A stretch of 64,000 nt of DNA from Kriegella sp965368185. GTDB lineage: Bacteria; Bacteroidota; Bacteroidia; Flavobacteriales; Flavobacteriaceae. A model generated the notes under the pieces. That model did not search any database. It was not told the DNA's origin and was given only the letters and a program-made list of their open reading frames with translations. The position numbers and the translations under genes are program-made. The stretch spans positions 1 to 64,000 of the forward strand of contig CBDULZ010000008.1 in assembly GCA_965368185.1 (NCBI GenBank), in the 5' to 3' direction. Below, one piece after another: positions 1-8,945 of this stretch (position 1 is its first letter; every line of letters begins with the position of its first letter).

Positions 1-380
1 CCTTCATCGACATAGGCACCGATATTAACGTAGCTTGGCATTAAAATTGTCCCAGCGGAAATATAGGAGCCGTGGCGTGCTACCGCATGGGGAACTACCC
101 GAATTCCTTTTTCTTTATATCCTTTCTTCAGCGGAATTTTGTCGTGGTATTCAAAAATACCGGCTTCCAAGGTTACCATTTTCTGAATAGGAAAGTAGAG
201 CACCACACCCTTTTTTACCCACTCGTTGATTTGCCAGCCGTTGGCGGTCGGTTCTGCGCAACGCAACTTTCCCGAATCCAATAAATCGATAACTTGACGA
301 ATGGCATCTTGAGTATTTGCTTCTTTTAACAATTCCCTATTATCCCAGGCTTTTTCTATGGTGTTCTTTAATTCATTCAT
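1..380 (-). CDS. dapD: 2,3,4,5-tetrahydropyridine-2,6-dicarboxylate N-succinyltransferase, partial
   Basis: This is the N-terminal 126 codons of DapD; the rest lies beyond the left edge. Translation from the ATG at 380 begins MNELKNTIEKAWDNRE and continues through RCAEPTANGWQINEWVKKGV, both typical of DapD. The hexapeptide-repeat (left-handed beta helix) part begins around residue 105 (AGTILMPSYVNIGAYVDEG). DapD transfers succinyl from succinyl-CoA to tetrahydrodipicolinate in the succinylase branch of the DAP/lysine pathway, in the cytoplasm, supplying peptidoglycan and lysine. It is divergent from ruvX. A minus-strand TATATTTG box at 401-408 lies about 20 bp upstream and fits its promoter. 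Confidence 0.93.
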   Translation of the reverse strand, partial: MNELKNTIEKAWDNRELLKEANTQDAIRQVIDLLDSGKLRCAEPTANGWQINEWVKKGVVLYFPIQKMVTLEAGIFEYHDKIPLKKGYKEKGIRVVPHAVARHGSYISAGTILMPSYVNIGAYVDE

Positions 381-400
381 TTTTGTCCTATTAATTTTGG

Positions 401-408
401 CAAATATA
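401..408 (-). promoter_or_regulatory. -7 promoter box for dapD
   Basis: Read on the minus strand this is TATATTTG, an exact match to the Bacteroidetes -7 consensus TAnnTTTG, 20 bp upstream of the dapD ATG. No TTG was found at the expected -33 position, so the assignment rests on one box. Confidence 0.45.
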
Positions 409-461
409 CATGGGTAGCGCCGGAATTCATATTTCTTTTTACACGTATAACATTTTATGGC

Positions 462-469
462 TATTTTTG
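462..469 (+). promoter_or_regulatory. -7 promoter box for ruvX
   Basis: TATTTTTG matches TAnnTTTG exactly and ends 15 bp before the TTG codon at 485, which is the proposed ruvX start. Transcription would begin near 475, downstream of the ATG at 410, so the longer reading frame would not be translated from this promoter. A second match, TAATTTTG, lies at 392-399. Confidence 0.4.
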
Positions 470-484
470 CCAAAAAAAATAGGG

Positions 485-898
485 TTGGGAAGGATATTGG
501 CTTTGGACTATGGAAAAAAAAGAACGGGAGTGGCCGTCACCGACGAGCTACAATTGATCGCTTCCGGACTTACCACTGTACCCACACATGAACTGTTGTC
601 TTTTTTACAAAACTATATTATAACAGAGAGGGTAGAACGCATTATTTTGGGCGAGCCAAAACAAATGGACAGCACCCCGTCAGAATCGGAAGCATTGATT
701 CAACCCTTTTTAAGGCGTTTGGTTAAAACATTTCCTGATATTCCCATAGATCGACAAGATGAGCGTTTTACCTCTAAAATGGCATTTCAAAGTATGCTCG
801 ATGGTGGATTAAAAAAAAAACAACGCAGAGATAAAGCTTTGGTCGATGAAATCAGTGCGACTTTGATTTTGCAGGCGTACTTAAACAGAATAAGTTGA
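485..898 (+). CDS. ruvX: RuvX/YqgF-family Holliday junction resolvase-like nuclease
   Basis: The protein opens GRILALDYGKKRTGVAVTD, the RNase H-fold motif of YqgF/RuvX with its first catalytic aspartate, and ends in the family's QAYLNRIS tail. It carries the ERFTS segment and a C-terminal SATLILQAYL helix. YqgF/RuvX acts in 16S rRNA 5' maturation in some bacteria and is resolvase-like in others. The frame is open from an ATG at 410, but those 25 extra residues resemble no family member, and a TATTTTTG promoter box lies inside them. I therefore prefer the TTG at 485 (137 residues, the usual family length). The next gene, def, starts 1 bp after the stop. Confidence 0.85.
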   Translation: MGRILALDYGKKRTGVAVTDELQLIASGLTTVPTHELLSFLQNYIITERVERIILGEPKQMDSTPSESEALIQPFLRRLVKTFPDIPIDRQDERFTSKMAFQSMLDGGLKKKQRRDKALVDEISATLILQAYLNRIS

Positions 899-899
899 C

Positions 900-1490
900 A
901 TGATATTACCTATTGTTGCATACGGAGACCCCGTTTTACGAAAAGTGGCTAAATCTATTGAAAAAGACCACACAAATTTAAAAGAATTGATAGACAATAT
1001 GTGGGAGACCATGTACAATGCCCATGGTGTCGGTCTTGCTGCCCCCCAAATTGGGAAGGCTATACGGTTGTTTATGGTTGATACGACACCTTTTGCCGAT
1101 GATGATGAACTGTCTGAAGAAGATCAAAAAGCATTGAAAGGATTTAGAAAGGTTTTTATCAATGCCCAAATAGAAGAGGAAACTGGGGACGAGTGGGCTT
1201 TTAATGAGGGTTGTCTGAGCATACCTGATGTCCGGGAAGATGTAAATAGAAAAGACACAATCAACATTACCTACTTCGATGAAAAGTTTGAAAAGCATAC
1301 GGAAACTTATGATGGACTTTTGGCCCGTGTAATTCAACATGAATATGATCATATCGAGGGTGTGTTGTTTACAGATAAACTGTCATCGTTAAAAAGGCGC
1401 TTATTAAAAAGCCGACTTGCCAATATTTCGAAAGGTAATATCAAGGTAGAGTATCGTATGCGTTTTCCAAACCTTAAAAAAGGACGTTAA
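900..1490 (+). CDS. def: peptide deformylase
   Basis: Removes the N-formyl group from new polypeptides in the cytoplasm. All three signature motifs are present: GVGLAAPQIG at residues 43-52, EGCLSIP at 103-109 with metal ligand Cys105, and HEYDH at 147-151 with the two metal His and catalytic Glu148. At 196 residues it is a normal type of Bacteroidetes deformylase, with an acidic insert around residues 63-80. It follows ruvX by 1 bp and is probably co-transcribed with it and with the DUF5606 gene. Confidence 0.96.
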   Translation: MILPIVAYGDPVLRKVAKSIEKDHTNLKELIDNMWETMYNAHGVGLAAPQIGKAIRLFMVDTTPFADDDELSEEDQKALKGFRKVFINAQIEEETGDEWAFNEGCLSIPDVREDVNRKDTINITYFDEKFEKHTETYDGLLARVIQHEYDHIEGVLFTDKLSSLKRRLLKSRLANISKGNIKVEYRMRFPNLKKGR

Positions 1491-1547
1491 AATTTAATTT
1501 AATCACTGGAAAAATGTAATATTTGCGCCCTGAAATAAAGATTTTAA

Positions 1548-1964
1548 ATGAGTTTAGACAAAATTTTATCCATTGCCGGCAAACCTGGCCTTCACAAATT
1601 AGTAACCCAGACCCGCACAGGGTTCATTGCGGAATCTTTGCTCGACGGCAAGCGAATTACCGTTGGTTTGCGAAGTAATGTAAGTGTGCTTTCTGAGATT
1701 GCCATTTATACCCTTGAACAAGAACTGCCACTGCGCGAAGTGTTCTTAAAAATACAAGTGAAAGAAAAAGGGGGCAAAACTGCGGTGGGTCACAAAGAAG
1801 ACAAACTAAAATTGGAAGAGTACTTTTTCGAGGTACTCCCCGATTATGACGAAGATCGCGTTTATGCCAGCGATATTAAAAAAGTAATCCAATGGTATAA
1901 TTTGCTTCATGATAACGGCATTACCGATTTTTCTGATAAAGAAGGTTCTTCCGAGGAGGAATAG
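1548..1964 (+). CDS. DUF5606 domain-containing protein
   Basis: A 138-residue cytoplasmic protein opening MSLDKILSIAGKPGLHKLVT, which I recognise as the Bacteroidetes-specific DUF5606 family that commonly follows def. It has no signal peptide, membrane segment or catalytic motif I can point to, and the C-terminus is acidic (SDKEGSSEEE). Function unknown. In several flavobacteria, as I recall, mazG comes next; here mazG is 22 kb away, so accessory DNA appears to have entered at this point. Confidence 0.85.
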   Translation: MSLDKILSIAGKPGLHKLVTQTRTGFIAESLLDGKRITVGLRSNVSVLSEIAIYTLEQELPLREVFLKIQVKEKGGKTAVGHKEDKLKLEEYFFEVLPDYDEDRVYASDIKKVIQWYNLLHDNGITDFSDKEGSSEEE

Positions 1965-2111
1965 GAATACCCTTTTTTCTTTTTTGTTTGGTTTTTACGA
2001 GGCAATATCGATGCGCTCCGCAATTTGAGAGGCTATCGGTCTACTTATCTATTTTTCAATTTCTAAGAAGCCAATGGATATTGATGGCTTCAATTACTAA
2101 TAAGCGTTTGT

Positions 2112-4700
2112 ATGCAAATGACAAAAAAATATCAAGTCGATAGGCTCCTCGTCGTATTGGCTTTTCTTGCATCGATGACCTTAGCCGCTCAACAACGAAT
2201 AGGAAACATTGTTGAATATTTTGGGAAGGAGAAAGTAGAAGAAATTAACGAGGGAGAGGTTTTACATCTTTTTAAAAAGGGATGGGCACTTCAAATTCAA
2301 TATTTTGGCATTGATTCATCGACGTTTCCTAAAGACCCGGTTTTTGAAAAGGCCCTTACCAATCCAGAATATGATATTACATCCAATACGTTATTTGGTA
2401 TAGACGGTCTTGGTAACCAACAACGTTGGGAGCCGATTGAGGTCGATAGCACGAATAGTTTTTCCGGTCGGGGTCTACGGTCTGCCTATGTGTATTTAGC
2501 ATACCGTTCCAATACGGAAAAAATTGCCCTTTTTGAAGGGTCCGGACATTCACTTGTTTCCATAAACGGATTGCCCCATGAAGGTGATCATTACGATTTT
2601 GGCTGGACAATGATTCCCATAAAATTAAAGAAAGGGGTGAATATCTTTGTTTTAAAGGTTGGCCGGTTTTCTAGGGTTCGGGCACGTTTATTGGAAGCCT
2701 ATTCTCCCATTCAATTTACCAAAAGAGACCTTACACTTCCCGATTTATTGCTGGAAGAAAATAAATTATATACAGGCGCGGTAAGAATCATTAATGCTAC
2801 CGACGATTGGCTTGAAGACCATTCGGTCAATGTTCTCTTGGGTTCGGTCGAAGCACAAACCGAGATAAGGCCAATAGCCCCTTTTAGTGTTCAAAAAGTA
2901 CCTTTTTCCATTCCGGCCGTCGCTTTGGATAGTACGGTTAAAAGTGTTGATTTGGATATAAAATTGGTGAATAAGAAAGGGAACTCGGTTGATGCGACAA
3001 CAATTCCGTTAAATTTAAAATCAAAATACAAGCATCACAAGAAAACCTTTGTAAGTGCCGTTGATGGAAGTGTTCAATACTACAGTGTAGCACCGGCTAC
3101 GAACAAAACTAAAGACTCTCTTGCCCTCTTTTTGTCGGTACACGGGGCCTCGGTAGAGGCGGTGAATCAGGCAAATGCCTATAAACAGAAAGAATGGGGG
3201 AATTTGGTGGCGCCGACCAATAGGCGTGCGTATGGTTATGCTTGGGAAGATTTGGGACGGTTAGACGCTATGGAAGTACTAGAAGACGCAAAGAAAATTT
3301 TTCGCCCCAATGAAAGAAAAATCTATTTGACCGGCCATTCGATGGGTGGGCACGGAACATGGTATTTAGGAGCAACATACCCGGATCAGTTTGCGGCTAT
3401 AGCTCCTTGTGCCGGCTATCCTGATTTATTAAAGTATCGCGATGGTTTTCGAAATAGATTATTGGAAATGTCGACAGAACAACGGGAGCGTTTAGGGATT
3501 ACTACACCGCAAATCGAGCGCATGACCTTTGAACCTACCGCCACACCTCTTGAAAAAATAGTAGAGCGGGCAGGGTCGCCGAGTAGAACTCTTGATCTCA
3601 TTCGCAATTATTTGCACCATGGGGTGTATATACTCCACGGCGAAAAAGACAATGTGGTGCCTACTGCCTTGGCACGTGATATGCGGGAACGTTTGGGTAA
3701 ATTTCACCCTGATTTCACCTATTACGAGTATCCTGACGGAACCCATTGGTACGGCAACCATAGTGTAGATTGGCCTCCTATTTTTGATTTTTTTCAACGG
3801 CATACCGTTCCCGAAGCGCGTACAATCGATAAATTGGAATTTAGTACCGGCTCTCCGGGGGTATCTGCAAAATCGCACTTTATTACTATTCATCAACAGC
3901 TAGAACCTTTTGTGAAAAGTACTTTTGATTTCTCAAAGGAGAAGAATAGGGCAACCATTAAAACGGATAATGTTGCGTTGATAGAAATTGATTTTAAACC
4001 ATTTGAAGAGGTTATAGATAGTCTTTATATTGATGAACAATTTGTCAAAATACCAGATCAAAAAAGTTTGTTCTTTAAGAAGGTATCAGGAAGTTGGGAG
4101 ACAGTTTCAACTCCTTCGCCAAAGGAAAAAGGGCCGCAGCGAAATGGTGGATTTAAAGATGCCTTTAGGAACAATGTTGTTTTTGTTTATGCTACCAAAG
4201 GTACCCCCGAGGAAAATGAATGGTATTTCAACAAAGCACGGTTCGACGCGGAAACTTTTTGGTACCGAGCAAATGGTACTATTGAATTGGTCAAGGATGT
4301 TGACTTTAGACCCAGTAATTATCCTGATAGAAATATTGTTTTATTTGGAAATAAGACCAATAACGCAGCTTGGGGGAAATTGCTGAAAAATTGCCCTGTT
4401 CAAGTAACGAACGGTTTAGTTAACTTTGGGGAGGCAAAGGTTACGGGTAATCAATGGGGCCTTTATTTTATTTTTCCTCGTGAAGACAGTACAAAAGCTA
4501 GTATTGGGGTGGTTTCGGCCAGTGGAGCAGAAGGGATGATAGCCGCGTATGCCAATCATTACTTGGTAAACGGAACAACCTTCCCCGATTTTCTTCTTTT
4601 TGACCAAAGTGTATTGTCCAATGGGATAAGCGGAGTGAAATGCGCTGGTTTCTTTGGAAATGACTGGTCCATAATAAATGGTGATTTTGAATGGAAATAA
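2112..4700 (+). CDS. secreted alpha/beta-hydrolase of the prolyl oligopeptidase/esterase type
   Basis: An 862-residue exported protein. Residues 1-27 are a Sec signal peptide ending near LAAQQ. The first ~270 residues look like beta-sandwich material. An alpha/beta-hydrolase domain spans about 300-560. Its nucleophile lies in GHSMGGHGT (Ser410), the acid is probably Asp513 (HGEKDNVVP) and the base His545 (DGTHWYGN). The last 300 residues are another beta-rich region with no motif I recognise. The S9-like catalytic part could be an acyl esterase or a peptidase; carbohydrate esterase activity would suit the other glycan enzymes nearby. It stands alone on its strand with 147 bp upstream. An ATG two codons in (2118) is an equally good start. 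Confidence 0.82.
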   Translation: MQMTKKYQVDRLLVVLAFLASMTLAAQQRIGNIVEYFGKEKVEEINEGEVLHLFKKGWALQIQYFGIDSSTFPKDPVFEKALTNPEYDITSNTLFGIDGLGNQQRWEPIEVDSTNSFSGRGLRSAYVYLAYRSNTEKIALFEGSGHSLVSINGLPHEGDHYDFGWTMIPIKLKKGVNIFVLKVGRFSRVRARLLEAYSPIQFTKRDLTLPDLLLEENKLYTGAVRIINATDDWLEDHSVNVLLGSVEAQTEIRPIAPFSVQKVPFSIPAVALDSTVKSVDLDIKLVNKKGNSVDATTIPLNLKSKYKHHKKTFVSAVDGSVQYYSVAPATNKTKDSLALFLSVHGASVEAVNQANAYKQKEWGNLVAPTNRRAYGYAWEDLGRLDAMEVLEDAKKIFRPNERKIYLTGHSMGGHGTWYLGATYPDQFAAIAPCAGYPDLLKYRDGFRNRLLEMSTEQRERLGITTPQIERMTFEPTATPLEKIVERAGSPSRTLDLIRNYLHHGVYILHGEKDNVVPTALARDMRERLGKFHPDFTYYEYPDGTHWYGNHSVDWPPIFDFFQRHTVPEARTIDKLEFSTGSPGVSAKSHFITIHQQLEPFVKSTFDFSKEKNRATIKTDNVALIEIDFKPFEEVIDSLYIDEQFVKIPDQKSLFFKKVSGSWETVSTPSPKEKGPQRNGGFKDAFRNNVVFVYATKGTPEENEWYFNKARFDAETFWYRANGTIELVKDVDFRPSNYPDRNIVLFGNKTNNAAWGKLLKNCPVQVTNGLVNFGEAKVTGNQWGLYFIFPREDSTKASIGVVSASGAEGMIAAYANHYLVNGTTFPDFLLFDQSVLSNGISGVKCAGFFGNDWSIINGDFEWK

Positions 4701-4710
4701 AAAATCATCC

Positions 4711-4833
4711 TTAAAAAATAGGAATACGTTCAAAAGCTTTTACGAGTTTGCTTTTAAACTTGGTTATGTCATCGACGGTTTTTAACCATGGGTTTATGGC
4801 TATTCCGCTTTTTGATATGCCTCTTCTATCCAT
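4711..4833 (-). CDS. possible 40-residue small protein or 3' relic
   Basis: Overlapping the 3' end of the DUF4287 gene in another frame is an ATG-initiated ORF beginning MDRRGISKSGIAINPWLKTV and ending AFERIPIF. Its composition looks protein-like. It could be a short coupled gene, or the decayed C-terminus of a former longer reading frame. I recognise no family, and chance is a real possibility. Confidence 0.18.
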   Translation of the reverse strand: MDRRGISKSGIAINPWLKTVDDITKFKSKLVKAFERIPIF

Positions 4834-5342
4834 GAAATCAATTCATTGTCAACTTCTTCAATTCCTATAAGTTGAACCCGGTGTGTACACATGGTGCCAA
4901 AAGGGCCTGATGGCCCCAATCGTTCGGTATTGGTTTTTTCGGGTAGTTTTAAACCTAGATCTATCCTAGTTTTAGTGGCCGGTTTAATAAGTGCAAATTG
5001 TCTTTTTCTTATGATACTTACACTTCCTTTCTTTGGTGTCACGACGACATCTTTGCCCAAATTGTTCGCTATCGAAATGAGTTTTTCATAAATGGGTTTT
5101 AGGTTTTCTTTTCCCTTGTACTGATTGGTTACCAAATCTGATGGCGTATCCCTTTTTTCTTTTGACAAGGTTACAATGGTATTCGCAAATCCATGCGTTA
5201 CCCCATGTGTCCCCTTTAAATATTTTACGGCTTCCCCGTGTTTTTCAAAATTTTTGGTTTTCAAAATCTCTTTCCACGCTTCAAGTGATTTCCCTGTTTT
5301 TTCAGGCATATTATCGATCATGGTCTGAAGTGCTTTTTCCAT
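4800..5342 (-). CDS. DUF4287/DUF5655 domain protein
   Basis: A 180-residue soluble protein. Residues 1-70 match DUF4287 (MPEKTGKSLEAWKEIL and LKGTHGVTHGFANTIV). Residues 78-178 match DUF5655 (KPIYEKLISIANNLG, then TRIDLGLKLP). This two-domain arrangement is widespread and has no established function; a nucleic-acid-related role has been suggested only because DUF5655 resembles transport- or restriction-associated domains. No signal peptide. It is a single-gene unit with the hybrid kinase divergent upstream. Confidence 0.82.
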   Translation of the reverse strand: MEKALQTMIDNMPEKTGKSLEAWKEILKTKNFEKHGEAVKYLKGTHGVTHGFANTIVTLSKEKRDTPSDLVTNQYKGKENLKPIYEKLISIANNLGKDVVVTPKKGSVSIIRKRQFALIKPATKTRIDLGLKLPEKTNTERLGPSGPFGTMCTHRVQLIGIEEVDNELISWIEEAYQKAE

Positions 5343-5534
5343 TGGGTTTTTTGTTTAAGGTGATGGCTCTTAAAATTAGGAAGGATAATCCTAATGATAA
5401 AATAAAATTTATAGAGGTCAACACTATTGAAAATACGTATATTCAAGTTTACATAATTTAAATGCTACATACTCGGTTTTTTTGCAATAGGAACAGTATT
5501 CATGTCGGTTTGCTAGCATCTTAGTTTCTGCTTA

Positions 5535-8180
5535 ATGAAGTTTCGATACTCCATAGTGACCCAATTCGCCCTGTTTTTTACCGGGCTTCTTATTTTTTCC
5601 ATCCTTTTAACAGGATACTTGGTGTTTCAAAAGGCCTCCGGCGTTATTGTCAAATACTCCCAAGACCGTTTGATTCACACTTCCGAAATGGCAGAGCAGT
5701 CATTTTATGCCCTCCTGAATGAAGTTTCCAATGATATCGCTGTTATTGCCGAAAGTCCGACATTAAGAAACTACATCAATACTCCTTCGGAAAAGACGGA
5801 AAGGGATGTTGACCGATTATTTCGTGCGACACTTGAAAATAAGACGTCCTACTTTCAAATTAGGTTGATCGGTGTTGAGGATAACGGGAGGGAAGTCATA
5901 CGTTTTGATAAAAGTGACACACAGGTCTTTAAATCTGATACATTGCAACAAAAAGGCGACCTTGATTACTTTAAACAAACCGTTCAAATTGGCAAAGGAG
6001 AGTTTTACTTTTCAAGGATAAATCTGAACGAGGAATATGGGGTCGTTAGTAACCCGATAACCCCTACTGTTCGTGCAGCAAGCCCGATTTTCAATTCTAC
6101 TGGCCGAGCTGTTGGGGTATTGGTCATCAATGTAGATTTGAGTGGGCTTTATAAAACATTCGGGCAAATTTCAGGAAAGGAACACCATCTTTATTTGATC
6201 GATGATAGTGGACAATATTTATATAATCCCGAGCCTTTCAAAGCATTCGGCTTACAGACCCAAAAAGACTATGATTTTTATTCAGACTTTGAAATCAAGC
6301 GCGATACGCTCATTTCCCAAGAAAAACTAATGGGGCAATTGAAGGGGTTACACGACCATACGTATCTCAGTTATATAAAGAAGTTGACCTATTTTCAAGA
6401 AAAACGCAATGTGTATCTAATTTCATTGATCGAGCAAAACTTGTTGCTTCACAGTGCCAAAGAAGTTCGGTCTGAAAGTGTAAGAACGCTGCTCTGGGTC
6501 TGCTTGTTTTCTATTTTGGTATCATGGTTTTTTACAAGTTATTTTTCAAGGAAAATCAATCGAATTACTCTGGCCATTGCCAATTATGACAAGGGGGTTA
6601 CTGACCGAATAGACCTTCCGACGAATAGAAAAGACGAGATTGGCCAGCTGGCAAATACTTTTGTCAAAATGAAAACCAAAATTGACCAGAACGTAGAGGA
6701 TTTGAACACTGCCCTCGAAAAAGAGCAACAGGCCAAAAAACAACGTGATGAATTTTTACAGAACATGAGCCATGAAATGCGTACCCCCTTGAATACAATA
6801 TTGGGGCTTACCCAATTTTTATACAAACAATCGCCTTCAGATGTGCAGCTTCCTATCATAAATTCCTTGGATCGGAGTGCCAATAATTTAGCAGGTCTCA
6901 TATTCGATGTGCTAGATCATCAAAAGTTACTGGAGCAAAAGGTTCAAATTATAAATCGGCCAACGAATATTGCGTCACTATTAAAGGATATTCATTCCAG
7001 CTATGAATTTGAAGCGTTGCAGAAAGGATTGATTTTTCAATTAGATATTGACAAAGAACTTGAAACGCAGCTGTTCGAAACGGATCCCTTACGGTTGTCG
7101 CAAATTGTAACCAATCTTGTCGTAAACGCTATAAAATACACACAAAAGGGGCAAATAGATTTGATAGCTAAGGTGATGTCTGGCGAAGTTCCGCTGTTAG
7201 AGATAAAACTAAAAGACACCGGGGTTGGAATATTATCGGAGAATTTAGCAAAAATCAATGAGCGTTTCTTTAGGGAAGAAGAAGGTATTTCGGGTCGATA
7301 TGGGGGTTATGGTCTTGGTCTTTCTATTGTTAAACAACTGGTAGAATTATTTAGGGGTTCTTTCCAAGCCAAATCAGAGAAGGGGAAGGGTTCTGAATTT
7401 TGTGTTACCATTCCCGCAGAAGTTGCCGAAGTATTAAAAGAAAAATTTAAAATACCCGCCAAGAATTATCTTTTCCCAAGTTTAAACCATAAGTATAACG
7501 TCATGTTTATCGAGGATGATGCCCCAACTGTCGAACTAATGAAGCATGTTCTCGAAGATGAAAAAATTGTATTGCGCCACTTGGACAAATTGGATGATAT
7601 AGTGGAAAATATAAAGGAGAACTCCCCTGACTTGATTATAAGCGATTTGATGCTAAAGGATGAAAATCTAGTGTCGATTCACAAGGAATGGAAAGTAGCC
7701 AAAAAAATCAATTGCCCTTTAATTCTTGTTTCCGCTTTGGAACCAAAAATCATGGATCAGCTCAGTCCAATAAATTTTCAAAAACCATTCGATATTGACG
7801 TGCTAAAAGACGGTGTATATTGCATTTTAGGATCAAATGAAATCAAAACTCCTGATTTTTCGAATATATACAGCAATTATGATGATGATGCCTCTAAAAT
7901 GATTAAGGTGCTCAAACTGCTTCAAAGTGAATTTAAGACCTATCTCGATAGAATAGAAGCTGTAGCGGACTCCAAAGACCAAAAAGAATGGAAAGCCATT
8001 CAACATAAACTTGTAGCCCATATAAATAGCCTGGGGCTGACCGACCTTCAAGATGTGATGCCTGAACGTATTGTAGATTTAAAAAGTGATGATTTGCACA
8101 GAATCCATAATTTGTTTGCCTATTACCTGTGCTGTTTTAGATTTGAGGAATATATCAGTTCAAAAGGTCTATCTTCTTAA
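5535..8180 (+). CDS. hybrid sensor histidine kinase with receiver and Hpt-like domains
   Basis: An 881-residue inner-membrane kinase. TM1 is at about residues 9-31, then a Cache-like periplasmic sensor of ~280 residues, TM2 at about 317-337, and a HAMP linker to about 390. HisKA carries the H box SHEMRTPLN (His413). The ATPase domain has the N box NLVVNAIKYTQ, DTGVGI and YGLGLSIV. A receiver follows from about 655, with EDD and phosphoacceptor Asp704 in ISDLML. The last ~110 residues are helical and contain HKLVAHINSLG, which aligns without gaps to the Hpt signature (His824). A complete HK-REC-Hpt chain would need an external receiver, and the convergent LytTR regulator next door is the obvious partner. 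The two genes overlap by 26 bp at their 3' ends. Confidence 0.9.
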   Translation: MKFRYSIVTQFALFFTGLLIFSILLTGYLVFQKASGVIVKYSQDRLIHTSEMAEQSFYALLNEVSNDIAVIAESPTLRNYINTPSEKTERDVDRLFRATLENKTSYFQIRLIGVEDNGREVIRFDKSDTQVFKSDTLQQKGDLDYFKQTVQIGKGEFYFSRINLNEEYGVVSNPITPTVRAASPIFNSTGRAVGVLVINVDLSGLYKTFGQISGKEHHLYLIDDSGQYLYNPEPFKAFGLQTQKDYDFYSDFEIKRDTLISQEKLMGQLKGLHDHTYLSYIKKLTYFQEKRNVYLISLIEQNLLLHSAKEVRSESVRTLLWVCLFSILVSWFFTSYFSRKINRITLAIANYDKGVTDRIDLPTNRKDEIGQLANTFVKMKTKIDQNVEDLNTALEKEQQAKKQRDEFLQNMSHEMRTPLNTILGLTQFLYKQSPSDVQLPIINSLDRSANNLAGLIFDVLDHQKLLEQKVQIINRPTNIASLLKDIHSSYEFEALQKGLIFQLDIDKELETQLFETDPLRLSQIVTNLVVNAIKYTQKGQIDLIAKVMSGEVPLLEIKLKDTGVGILSENLAKINERFFREEEGISGRYGGYGLGLSIVKQLVELFRGSFQAKSEKGKGSEFCVTIPAEVAEVLKEKFKIPAKNYLFPSLNHKYNVMFIEDDAPTVELMKHVLEDEKIVLRHLDKLDDIVENIKENSPDLIISDLMLKDENLVSIHKEWKVAKKINCPLILVSALEPKIMDQLSPINFQKPFDIDVLKDGVYCILGSNEIKTPDFSNIYSNYDDDASKMIKVLKLLQSEFKTYLDRIEAVADSKDQKEWKAIQHKLVAHINSLGLTDLQDVMPERIVDLKSDDLHRIHNLFAYYLCCFRFEEYISSKGLSS

Positions 8181-8835
8181 GTAGTTCCTTTTCATAACTC
8201 TGGCTCACAGGAATGTGGTCGTTCTCCATTGCAATGGCATTGCCATCTATAAAGTCGATTCTATTGAGATTAACGATATAGGATCGATGTACTTTTTGAA
8301 AAAAATCGGGAAGTTTGGGTTCAAGATCTTTTAAGGTCATTAGTGTCAGTAATTTACGGTCTTTTAATACTACGGCAATGTAATTCGATTCGGATTTAAA
8401 ATACTTTATATCCTCAAGTTTTACTTTTACCAATTTATTTCCCTCCTTGATAAATAATCTCGATTCCTTTTTACGATTTTTCGAAACAAAATTATGGGCT
8501 TTTTGGAAACCTTTGAAAAATCTGGGAAAGTTGATCGGCTTCACCAAATAGTCAACAATATTGTCGTAGTTGTACGACTCGGAAGCGAAATTCTTGTCTG
8601 ATGTTACCATCATTACGGCGCTATGGGAGCTGATATTTTTTAGAATGTCTTTACCCGTAATGTCGGGCAAATCAAAGTCGAGCAGAATAAGGTCGAAATA
8701 GGAACCGTTGATCAAATTGAGGGCCTCAAAACCTGATGTGGCGATTGTAGTACCTGAAATGTCATGAATTTTACTGCAAAAGTGTTCTAGAAGATTACAG
8801 ATTAAGGGATCATCGTCAACAATAAGGCATTTCAT
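8155..8835 (-). CDS. LytTR-family response regulator
   Basis: 226 residues. The receiver domain (1-115) has acidic pocket Asp7-Asp9, phosphoacceptor Asp53 in LLDFDLPD, the Thr/Ser switch in MVTSD, and Lys in LVKPINFP. A LytTR DNA-binding domain (about 125-225) follows, with YFKSESNYIAV, FFQKVHRSYIVNL and the final IPVSQSYE segment. It should bind direct repeats upstream of target genes once phosphorylated. It is convergent with the hybrid kinase and overlaps its last 26 bp, so the two are physically linked but have separate promoters. Confidence 0.92.
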   Translation of the reverse strand: MKCLIVDDDPLICNLLEHFCSKIHDISGTTIATSGFEALNLINGSYFDLILLDFDLPDITGKDILKNISSHSAVMMVTSDKNFASESYNYDNIVDYLVKPINFPRFFKGFQKAHNFVSKNRKKESRLFIKEGNKLVKVKLEDIKYFKSESNYIAVVLKDRKLLTLMTLKDLEPKLPDFFQKVHRSYIVNLNRIDFIDGNAIAMENDHIPVSQSYEKELLKKIDLLN

Positions 8836-8945
8836 GGTTCGTCCGATATATTGTGGATTTCATCAACCAATATACATGATCCATACAATAAATACATTTT
8901 GCATTGTTCAAATATTTAGTATTGGTCATTGAAAAACTGAATTAT

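Noticed and set aside
978..1352. 124-codon open frame antisense to def
   Set aside because: It lies wholly inside an intact deformylase gene, is rich in Ile, Phe and Cys, and resembles no family; it is a shadow frame.
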